Origin: Hydrocarboniphaga daqingensis
Lineage (GTDB): Bacteria > Pseudomonadota > Gammaproteobacteria > Nevskiales > Nevskiaceae
Assembly: GCF_900129825.1 (NCBI RefSeq)
Contig: NZ_FQWZ01000001.1
Location: forward strand, 620,001 to 684,000
DNA length: 64,000 nucleotides
Direction: 5' to 3'
Shown here: positions 18,627 to 25,966 of the stretch, in pieces
Layout: each line of letters begins with the position of its first letter
How positions within the stretch are numbered: position 1 is the first letter of the stretch
The notes under the pieces: generated by a model
Database searches by the model: none
Told to the model about the DNA's origin: nothing
What the model saw: only the letters and a program-made list of their open reading frames with translations
Program-made: the position numbers and the translations under genes

Positions 18627-18681
18627 GCACAGCCGCCAGCAGCGCTGTGGTGGAAGCAACACGCCTGTGCCGATTCCACCA

Positions 18682-18709
18682 CCGCACTGCTGGCCTGCCA
18701 GCAGTGCGG
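18682..18709 (+). promoter_or_regulatory. Perfect palindrome, UAS-like, between the receptor and DUF1549 genes
   Basis: Twelve-base arms, CCGCACTGCTGG and its complement, flank CCTG. The core CTGCTGG-CCTG-CCAGCAG (18687-18704) is the best copy of the dyad seen upstream of the other units and lies about 82 bp upstream of the next sigma-54-type site. It could also act as a terminator for the receptor gene, although no U-run follows. Confidence 0.55.
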
Positions 18710-18785
18710 CTCACTCGCGCTGTAACTGGCGGCATTTTTATTCGCCTTAACAGCTACTTACACCCTTCATCCGAGCACCGCCCCG

Positions 18786-18801
18786 TGGTACGCCGCTTGC
18801 T
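18786..18801 (+). promoter_or_regulatory. Sigma-54 (-24/-12) promoter-like site for the DUF1549-DUF1501 pair
   Basis: TGGTACG-CCGC-TTGCT, GG-N10-GC spacing exact. Predicted start near 18812, 40 nt before the ATG at 18852. Confidence 0.7.
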
Positions 18802-18851
18802 CGCGCACGGTGTGGGCTCGCACCCGACATGACGGTTTCAGGAGAGATTCG

Positions 18852-21317
18852 ATGACCCGCCGCACCCGCTTCGTCACGGCCCTAGGCCTTGCAAGCAGTC
18901 TTGGTCTGGCAACGGCCGTTGCCGCCGCCGACGACATGAAAGCGGCGGCCGGCGCCGCCGTCGCAGCCAAGCCGACGACACCGATCCCGCATGGCGTGTT
19001 TCAAAAGCCCGCCGATGACAAGCCGACCGCCAAGCTGCCGTCGAACTGGGCCTACCGTCCGCTCGAAGCACCCGCGTTGCCGGCCACACTCAAGCAGGCC
19101 AAGTGGGCGCGGACGCCGGTCGACAAGCTGGTGCTGGCCAAGCTCGACAAAAAGGGCTTGAAGCCGTCGGCCGATGCCGACCGCGCCACGCTGATCCGCC
19201 GTGTCTACCTGGACGTGACCGGCGTGATTCCGACGCCCGAGGATGTGGCCGCCTTCGTCAACGACACCTCGCCGCAAGCCTATGAAAAAGTCGTCGACAA
19301 GTTGCTGGCATCACCGCAGTACGGCGAACGTATCGGACGCCGCTGGCTCGATCTGGCTCGCTATGCCGATACACAGGGCTTTCAGGACGACGAGTCGCGC
19401 CCCGGCATGTGGCGTTACCGCGACTACGTGATCAAGTCGTTCAATGACGACAAGCCCTACGATCAGTTCATCCGCGAGCAGATCGCCGGCGACGAACTGT
19501 GGCCGGGCAAGCAGGAGGCCCTGATTGCCACCGGCTTCCTGCGTGGCTATCCCGATGCACCGGACCACCGCGACCTGCTCGAAAAGCGCTACAACGCGAT
19601 CACCGACATGACCGACACCGTCGGGACGGCAATCCTCGGCCATCCGATCGAGTGCGCGCGCTGCCACGATCACAAGTTCGACAAGGTGTCGCAGAAGGAA
19701 TACTTCCAGCTGCAGGCATTCTTCGCCAACACGCTGCCAAGCGACAACCTGCCGGTGATCGACAAGGGCGAACGCGAGCGCAAGTTCGAAGCCGACTACG
19801 CCGCTTGGGAAGCTGCCACTGTCGACATCCGCAGCCGCCTGAGCGCATTCGTCGAGCCTTATCGCGATGAGATCGTCAACTACGGGCATGAGCGCTTCTA
19901 CGAAGACGGCCGCGTGTCGCTGAAGAAGCCGCGCAGCGAGTGGAAATCGCTGGACCGCTGGTTGAACTATCGCTTCGACCAGTACGTAACCCGCAACAAC
20001 CCGAACTACGGTTTCGACGTCAGCTTCTTTGCCGCGGCCAACGGGTATTTCAACAACCGTCTGGAAGTGGCGGCCGCCGAGCCCAACTTCGACAAGGCCA
20101 AGCTGGCCGATATCAAGGCACGCAAGGAAGCCTTCGGCAAGCTATACGCGGAGTTCCGCAAGCAGCGCGACAAGCTGCCGCCGCAGGGCGCCACCATCGT
20201 CAGCGCCGTGTTTGAAAACGGCACCGACGCCGCGTCGCAGTTCATCTATGCCGGCGGCGACCATCACCGCCCCGTCGACGAAGTGCAGCCTGCGTTCCCG
20301 GCACTATTCACGCCGGGTAAGACGCAGCCCGCGATCACGCCGACAGATCATTCGTCGGGCCGTCGTAGTGCGCTGGCCAACTGGCTGGCGTCGGCCGACA
20401 ACGCCGTCGTGCCGCGCGTGTTCGTCAACCGGCTGTGGGCGCATTACTTTGAGAACGGCATCGTGTCGACGGTCAGCGACTTCGGTCGCGCCGGACAAAA
20501 GCCGACGCATCCCGAACTGCTCGACTATCTGGCCAAGCGCTTCGTCGACAGCGGCTGGAGCACCAAGGCGATCACGCGCGAGATTCTGCTGTCGAGCGTA
20601 TATCGCCAGTCATCGGCCGAGCGTCAGGACGTGGCCGCAGCCGACCCGTACAACAAGCTGCTCGCGCAGTTCCCGCGCAAGCGGCTCGATGCCGAGCAGG
20701 TTCGCGACTCGCTGCTGGCGGCAGCTGGCTTGCTGACGCCGAAGGACGGCGGTCCGGGCGCGTTTCCGCGCTTGCCGAAAGTGATCTATGAGGCGTCGGC
20801 GCGCAACGTGCCGGACTTCTGGCCGCAGACCGACAAGGCCGAAGACCGCTATTCGCGCAGCATCTACATGTACGTGCGGCGCAGCCTGCCCTACCCGATG
20901 ATGGAAACCTTCAACGGCGCCTCGCCGCAAGCCGCGCATAGCCGTCGCGAAGTCACCACCACGCCGCAGCAGTCACTGACGCTGTTCAACAACGAAGAAG
21001 TGTTCGAATGGTCCAAGACGCTGGCCGGTCGCGTCTATCGCGACAGTGCATCGAATGAGGACGCAGCGCTGACGCGTCTGTACCGCGTGCTGTATTCGCG
21101 AGCGCCGGATGCGCAAGAACGCGCGCTGGCCAAGCAGTTCCTCTCGCACCACGAGCAGATCATTGCCCAGCAGATCACCAACGAAGGCGGCAAGTTCGCG
21201 GTCGCCATCCCGGTGGGCTTGAAGGAAGCACCGCAGGTCAGCCCGACACGCCTGGCAGCGTTCGTCGATTTGGCGCATGCGCTGGCCAACAGCAATGAAT
21301 TCATCTACCGCTTCTAA
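18852..21317 (+). CDS. DUF1549/DUF1553 domain protein (planctomycete-type cytochrome-associated protein)
   Basis: 821 residues with a Sec signal (LGLASSLGLATAVAAAD). DUF1549 begins near residue 70 (TPVDKLVLAKLDKKGLKPSADADRATLIRRVYLDVTG) and includes the family motif ECARCHDHKFDKVSQKEYFQL, which carries a CxxCH sequence and could bind heme. DUF1553 follows (RRSALANWLAS...VFVNRLWAHYFENGIV...HPELLDYLAKRFV). Biochemical function is unknown for the family; in planctomycetes it pairs with DUF1501 proteins and cytochromes. AGGAGAG precedes ATG 18852. The DUF1501 gene follows after 30 nt. Confidence 0.88.
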   Translation: MTRRTRFVTALGLASSLGLATAVAAADDMKAAAGAAVAAKPTTPIPHGVFQKPADDKPTAKLPSNWAYRPLEAPALPATLKQAKWARTPVDKLVLAKLDKKGLKPSADADRATLIRRVYLDVTGVIPTPEDVAAFVNDTSPQAYEKVVDKLLASPQYGERIGRRWLDLARYADTQGFQDDESRPGMWRYRDYVIKSFNDDKPYDQFIREQIAGDELWPGKQEALIATGFLRGYPDAPDHRDLLEKRYNAITDMTDTVGTAILGHPIECARCHDHKFDKVSQKEYFQLQAFFANTLPSDNLPVIDKGERERKFEADYAAWEAATVDIRSRLSAFVEPYRDEIVNYGHERFYEDGRVSLKKPRSEWKSLDRWLNYRFDQYVTRNNPNYGFDVSFFAAANGYFNNRLEVAAAEPNFDKAKLADIKARKEAFGKLYAEFRKQRDKLPPQGATIVSAVFENGTDAASQFIYAGGDHHRPVDEVQPAFPALFTPGKTQPAITPTDHSSGRRSALANWLASADNAVVPRVFVNRLWAHYFENGIVSTVSDFGRAGQKPTHPELLDYLAKRFVDSGWSTKAITREILLSSVYRQSSAERQDVAAADPYNKLLAQFPRKRLDAEQVRDSLLAAAGLLTPKDGGPGAFPRLPKVIYEASARNVPDFWPQTDKAEDRYSRSIYMYVRRSLPYPMMETFNGASPQAAHSRREVTTTPQQSLTLFNNEEVFEWSKTLAGRVYRDSASNEDAALTRLYRVLYSRAPDAQERALAKQFLSHHEQIIAQQITNEGGKFAVAIPVGLKEAPQVSPTRLAAFVDLAHALANSNEFIYRF

Positions 21318-21347
21318 GACGACGTCGTTCGTACCCAGGACTCAAAC

Positions 21348-22793
21348 ATGACTCACCACAAGATATCGCGTCGTGACTTCATCACCGCTGCCGGCAAGGG
21401 CGCGGCCTACACCGTCGGCGGCATGCTCGGCGTCGGCGGCGTGTTTGCCCCGATGCTTGCGCAGGCCGGCGAAGCGGTCGGCGGCGGCTTTCTTGATCCC
21501 AAGCCGACGCACTACCCGGGCAAAGCCAAATCGGTGATCTGGCTGCATATGAACGGTGCGCCGGCAGCCCAGGATCTTTTCGACTACAAGCCGGACCTGA
21601 TCAAGCTCAACAATCAGGACGTGCCGCCGTCGTTTTTGGAGGGCGTGCAGGTCAATACCCAGGGCGGCGCAGGCAAGCTGATGGCGTCCAACCGCACCTG
21701 GAAACAGTACGGCCAGAGCGGCAAGTACCTATCCGACCTACTGCCCAACCTTGCCCAGCAAGTCGACGAGCTGGCGTTCATCCACAACATGGAAACCATC
21801 GGCGCCACGCACGACATCTCAACGATGCTGCTGAACTCCAGCGGCGCGGTTCCGGGACGTCCGACGCTGGGTGCGTGGATCACCTATGCGCTCGGCTCGG
21901 CCAATCCGAACCTGCCGCCTTACATCGTGCTGTCCAACGGCGGTCGCGGCCTGGCGGGCGGCTCGGTCAACTATTCGGCCGGCTTCCTGCCAGCGGTCTA
22001 CCAGGGCGTTCCGATCCAGCTCGGCGATACGCCGATCCTGTATCTCGATCGGCCGGATCTTTTGTCATCGAGCCAGCAGCGCGATTCCCTAGACTTTCTG
22101 CGGCAGGTGAATCAGCGCCATGCCAATCGCTATCAGAACGACTCGGAACTCAAGGCGCGGCTGGAAGCCTACGAGCTTGCATACCGCATGCAAACCACGG
22201 TTCCCGACGTCGTCGATGTCAGCAAGGAGTCCGAAGCCACCCGTAACGCCTACGGCATCGGCACGGAGGAAACCAACGACTACGGCACTAACCTGCTGCG
22301 GGCGCGGCGCTTGGTAGAGAACGGTGTACGTTTCGTGCAGGTCGTCTCCGGCAAGGCCGGCAAGTACAACGACTGGGACGCGCATTCCGACCTCGAAGGC
22401 AATCACGCGGCGCAAGCCAAGATGGTCGATAAGCCAGTCGCCGCCTTGCTAAAGGACTTGAAGCAACGCGGCCTGCTCGACTCGACGCTGCTGGTGTGGG
22501 CCTCGGAGTTCGGCCGCACGTCCTACGGCCAATCGGGCACCGGCCGCGACCACAATCCCTGGGGCTATACGCAGTGGCTCGCCGGTGCCGGCGTCAAAGG
22601 CGGCTTCTCGATGGGCCAGACCGATGCCATCGGCCTGAAGACCGTCGGCAAGGCGGTTAGCACCTACGACTTCCAGGCAACGGTGCTGCATGCGATGGGC
22701 TTGAACCACTTGAAGACCACGTATCTGTACAACGGACGTTCGGAGCGGCCCACCGTGGTCTACGGCGAGATCGTCAAGGACGTGTTCGCGTAG
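21348..22793 (+). CDS. DUF1501 protein, Tat-exported
   Basis: 481 residues. The start, KISRRDFITAAGKGAAYTVGG, is a twin-arginine signal, so the protein is folded, perhaps with a cofactor, before export to the periplasm. The body belongs to the DUF1501 family, which resembles the sulfatase/alkaline phosphatase superfamily: SVIWLHMNGAPAAQDLFDYKP, HDISTMLLN, LLVWASEFGRTSYGQSGTGRDHNPWGYT and DFQATVLHAMGLNH. The HD/GRDHNP histidines could bind metal. Activity is not known. Last gene of the DUF1549-DUF1501 unit. Confidence 0.88.
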   Translation: MTHHKISRRDFITAAGKGAAYTVGGMLGVGGVFAPMLAQAGEAVGGGFLDPKPTHYPGKAKSVIWLHMNGAPAAQDLFDYKPDLIKLNNQDVPPSFLEGVQVNTQGGAGKLMASNRTWKQYGQSGKYLSDLLPNLAQQVDELAFIHNMETIGATHDISTMLLNSSGAVPGRPTLGAWITYALGSANPNLPPYIVLSNGGRGLAGGSVNYSAGFLPAVYQGVPIQLGDTPILYLDRPDLLSSSQQRDSLDFLRQVNQRHANRYQNDSELKARLEAYELAYRMQTTVPDVVDVSKESEATRNAYGIGTEETNDYGTNLLRARRLVENGVRFVQVVSGKAGKYNDWDAHSDLEGNHAAQAKMVDKPVAALLKDLKQRGLLDSTLLVWASEFGRTSYGQSGTGRDHNPWGYTQWLAGAGVKGGFSMGQTDAIGLKTVGKAVSTYDFQATVLHAMGLNHLKTTYLYNGRSERPTVVYGEIVKDVFA

Positions 22794-22803
22794 CAGCATC
22801 GTC

Positions 22804-22838
22804 GTTGCGAAGGCAGCCTGCACTGCTGCCTTCGCAAC
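22804..22838 (+). terminator. Terminator-like hairpin between the DUF1501 and cytochrome genes
   Basis: GTTGCGAAGGCAG (22804-22816) pairs perfectly with CTGCCTTCGCAAC (22826-22838). There is no clear U-run on either side; it sits between convergent genes. Confidence 0.6.
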
Positions 22839-22880
22839 AGTGATGGGCCCGGCGTGTTGGCTACACCACAGGCCGGTGAT

Positions 22881-23264
22881 TCAGCGCAAGCGCAGAATCT
22901 CGGCGATCAAGGCGCGAAGTTCGTCGTCCGGTAAGTTGTCATCCGACTTCGCCGGCATCGGCATGTCGCCCCAGTTGCCTTCGCCGCCGTTGCGGATCTT
23001 TTCAAATAGTGCAGCGGCGATATCGGCTTGCACCTCGTTGCGATACCGCGCGGCGACGTCCTGCATCGCAGGGCCAACCAAGCGTGATTCGATCCGATGG
23101 CAGCCGATGCAGCCAGCCGCCTCCAGCATCGGCTCCAGCGTTGCGGCATCGGCGCGAGCGGTATTGATCGGCAACAGACTCACCACCAACGCGGCCACGC
23201 GCACGATACGACGACCTGATGCTGCATCCCGCGCTACTCGCTCCAGCAGTTCGACTATCGGCAT
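22881..23264 (-). CDS. Small periplasmic cytochrome c (class I)
   Basis: 127 residues. A hydrophobic stretch (IVRVAALVVSLLPINTARA) is the signal. EAAGCIGCHRIESRLVGPAMQDVAARY is a single-heme CxxCH site followed by the usual class I pattern, and NWGDMPMPAKS supplies the methionine ligand region. ATG at 23264 was chosen because a sigma-54-type promoter lies at 23300-23315; the longer reading from 23345 begins upstream of that promoter. Probably an electron carrier for the divergent cluster genes. Confidence 0.85.
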   Translation of the reverse strand: MPIVELLERVARDAASGRRIVRVAALVVSLLPINTARADAATLEPMLEAAGCIGCHRIESRLVGPAMQDVAARYRNEVQADIAAALFEKIRNGGEGNWGDMPMPAKSDDNLPDDELRALIAEILRLR

Positions 23265-23299
23265 TGCGTTGGGATCGTGTCGGACGAATCCGAGTCGAC

Positions 23300-23315
23300 T
23301 GCAAGGACCGCACCA
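23300..23315 (-). promoter_or_regulatory. Sigma-54 (-24/-12) promoter-like site for the cytochrome c gene
   Basis: On the minus strand TGGTGCG-GTCC-TTGCA, with exact GG-N10-GC spacing and a consensus -12 half. Predicted start near 23289, 25 nt before the ATG. No copy of the CTGCTGG dyad was found upstream of it. Confidence 0.68.
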
Positions 23316-23435
23316 CGGCGACTGCCAGATCGCCCTAATAAACATAGTAGCGATAGCTATTGGTCGCCCTCATTACCGGCCACTACAGTGGCGCGGCGCA
23401 AAGGCGGGACGCACGCGCTCGACTGGGGATGAAGG

Positions 23436-24545
23436 ATGGGACTGATGGACCGAGCAGGACAACACTTGGGCGCCGCCGATAGTCGGATACTCGAGTTGCG
23501 TGGCGCCAGCGCGGAGCCGACGACGATACGAGCCAAGGCGCTGGTGTTTGCCGACCCTTTGTCTCAGCAACTGCTGCATTATCTGGAACAAGTCTCGCCA
23601 AGCGAAGCACCCGTGCTGATCATTGGCGAAACCGGAACCGGGAAAGAGCTGATCGCTCGTCACATTCACCACCTCAGCCGGCGCCGCGGCCCATTTGTCG
23701 CCGTCAACTGCGGTGCAATCAGCGAGCAACTCGCCGACAGTGAATTGTTTGGCCACGAACAGGGCGCATACACCGGCGCGAATACGCGTCGCGAAGGCTG
23801 GTTCGAAGCAGCCAACGGCGGCACCTTGTTTCTGGATGAGATCGGCGATCTGCCGCTGTCGCTGCAGGTCAAGCTGCTGCGAGTGTTGCAGGAATGCGAA
23901 GTGACCCGACTCGGCTCGCGTCGCGCGATACCGATCGATATACGGCTGGTGGCTGCCACCAATGTCGACCTCAACGATGCCGTCGCGGCGCAACGCTTCC
24001 GGCTCGATCTGTTCTATCGATTGAACATCGCGCAGTTACGCGTGCCACCGCTGCGTGAGCGGATCAGCGACATCATGCCGCTAGCGCAACACTTTCTGGG
24101 CGTCTATGCACAGAAGCTCAATACAACTCGACCCAGCTTCAGTGCAGCGGCAATCACGGCGCTCGAAGCCTACGCTTGGCCTGGCAACATACGAGAGCTC
24201 GAAAACGTCATCCACTTCGCATTGCTGGTCTGCAGCGATCTCGAAGTACGTCCCGAGCATCTGAAGCTCAACAGCATCAGTCACCCATCCAACGGCAGCG
24301 CCACGGCGACGGCGGCACCTCCGCGTGAGCGGATCAGCAGTGCGGTTCAGGAGCTGCTGTCGTTGAACACACCCGATCTGTACAACACGCTCGAACATCA
24401 GATCGTCGACGAGGCGTTTCGATACAGCGGCTACAACCAGGTGCGCGCTGCCGCCGTCCTCGGTATTTCGCGCAACGTACTGCGCACGCTGCTGAAAAAG
24501 TACGGCTATCTGAGCGAGCGCCAAACCGAGATCACCAACAGCTGA
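23436..24545 (+). CDS. Sigma-54-dependent transcriptional activator without sensor domain
   Basis: 369 residues. Only about 35 residues precede the AAA+ domain, so there is no receiver, GAF or PAS input. Walker A GETGTGKE is at residues 64-71, the sigma-54 contact loop GAYTGA at 110-115 (Tyr for the usual Phe), Walker B LFLDEIGD at 131-138, and a Fis-type helix-turn-helix at about 330-355 ([22 protein letters not shown]). It resembles PspF in layout, which is controlled by a separate partner protein. It is divergent from the cytochrome c gene and is the natural activator for the four -24/-12 sites in this cluster. Confidence 0.93.
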   Translation: MGLMDRAGQHLGAADSRILELRGASAEPTTIRAKALVFADPLSQQLLHYLEQVSPSEAPVLIIGETGTGKELIARHIHHLSRRRGPFVAVNCGAISEQLADSELFGHEQGAYTGANTRREGWFEAANGGTLFLDEIGDLPLSLQVKLLRVLQECEVTRLGSRRAIPIDIRLVAATNVDLNDAVAAQRFRLDLFYRLNIAQLRVPPLRERISDIMPLAQHFLGVYAQKLNTTRPSFSAAAITALEAYAWPGNIRELENVIHFALLVCSDLEVRPEHLKLNSISHPSNGSATATAAPPRERISSAVQELLSLNTPDLYNTLEHQIVDEAFRYSGYNQVRAAAVLGISRNVLRTLLKKYGYLSERQTEITNS

Positions 24546-24560
24546 AATCCAAAACCGACT

Positions 24561-25823
24561 TCAGGCGCGATGCTCGGCGACCAGCTGATCGCGGCCTCGC
24601 CGCTTGGCTTCGTACAACAACTCGTCGGCACGATGCAGTACAGCGGTCGAGTCGGCCATCGCACCGGCTTTGCCGCAAATCAGCCCTGCACTCGCGGTCA
24701 CTTGCAGAGGTTCGCTATTGATCTCCAGCAGCACGCGCAGTTGCCGGATTTCATCGAGCAAGCGCAGCGCTTCTTCGTTGACCGCATCAGCGCTGGCGTC
24801 GTACCACAGCAGCAGTATCTCCTCGCCGCCGTAGCGGATCCGCAGATCGCCCGGCCGCCGCGCGAAGCGGTCGACGATCAGCCGACCCACTGCCTCCAGT
24901 ACGCGGTCGCCGGCCAGATGACCATAGCGGTCGTTGATCCGCTTGAAGAAGTCCAGGTCCAGCAACATGACGCCGACCGGCTTGTCGTCACGCAATGCCT
25001 GCTGGAACTGCTTTTGGTAGCGCTGGTTGAACTCGGCGCGCGTCCCCAGCCCGGTCAGCGGGTCGACCGTCGAGGTCAGCTGCGCATGTCGTCGGTTGAC
25101 CCAGGCGACGCGTGCGTTGCGGTCCACCATGAACGCGGCCAGCAAATAAGTCGTGGCCGACAAGCCGACGCCGAACAGCCGCAAACCGATCAACGGGCTC
25201 GAGTCCAAGGTCAGCGTGATGGCGGCACACGTGCCGAACCAGATCAAGCAACTGACCATAATCCATCGGTTGAAAAAGCCGGTGAAGATAATGATCGACC
25301 CGAATATCGTCGATGCCACGCCGGGCGAATACAGGATCGCACCGCGGTCGCCAAGATAAACCAACACTTCGATGCCGATGCAAAGGGCCACGGACGCCGT
25401 CGTTTGCAACCAGCGTGACAACCGGCAATCAGGGTTGACGTAAATCATCATCGCGACCGCCGCCAACATTAATCCCGATATCACCAGCGGCCATTCAAAT
25501 GCCGTGACATCGTGGGTGGCGTCAAAAAATATCGAGTGTCCGTAATACGGAGCGCCACCAAAAAACAGTGCCAGCAGCGAAAACAGCAGGATGCGGGGGC
25601 GCCGGTACAGCCGCGCCTGTTCGCGCTGATAGGCCGCCTCCAGCGGGTCGGGCATCGGCCCGCGATATCGGCCAGAGTCGCGAATCCGTGCCAGATACCG
25701 GATCTCAGCCAGGGCGCCGTCGCCGGCGGCGTCTTGCTGGTGCCGTCGGACCGACGTCCATGGCAGGCGCGGCGGCCGCTGTCGCTTGCTGCTGACCACG
25801 TTGGGGTCCGTTGTCGCTGTCAT
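24561..25823 (-). CDS. Membrane-bound diguanylate cyclase
   Basis: 420 residues. About six membrane helices (residues about 75-240) are followed by a GGDEF domain: DPLTGLGTRAEFNQRY, then RYGGEEILLLWYD with the active variant GGEE. An RxxD inhibitory site (RPGD) sits five residues before it, so c-di-GMP product inhibition is expected. It makes c-di-GMP from two GTP at the inner membrane. The helical region matches no sensor I recognise. It may influence the adhesin genes at 51-64 kb, but that is only inference. It is convergent with the sigma-54 activator gene. Confidence 0.92.
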   Translation of the reverse strand: MTATTDPNVVSSKRQRPPRLPWTSVRRHQQDAAGDGALAEIRYLARIRDSGRYRGPMPDPLEAAYQREQARLYRRPRILLFSLLALFFGGAPYYGHSIFFDATHDVTAFEWPLVISGLMLAAVAMMIYVNPDCRLSRWLQTTASVALCIGIEVLVYLGDRGAILYSPGVASTIFGSIIIFTGFFNRWIMVSCLIWFGTCAAITLTLDSSPLIGLRLFGVGLSATTYLLAAFMVDRNARVAWVNRRHAQLTSTVDPLTGLGTRAEFNQRYQKQFQQALRDDKPVGVMLLDLDFFKRINDRYGHLAGDRVLEAVGRLIVDRFARRPGDLRIRYGGEEILLLWYDASADAVNEEALRLLDEIRQLRVLLEINSEPLQVTASAGLICGKAGAMADSTAVLHRADELLYEAKRRGRDQLVAEHRA

Positions 25824-25966
25824 GCACGCAGACTAAGATCACGTGCGCCGCGGGGTCTTTACCGAATCACTACCTTTTTCCTACGGCGCAACGAGTGGCC
25901 TGCGTAGGAACGGCACGGCATCGATACCTCGAGGAGACGCGCAGGAACGGACCTCCGGCGTCACCG

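Noticed and set aside
25811..25966. A longer start for the winged-helix kinase
   Set aside because: It would overlap the first codons of the divergent diguanylate cyclase, and residues before 25967 have no family likeness.
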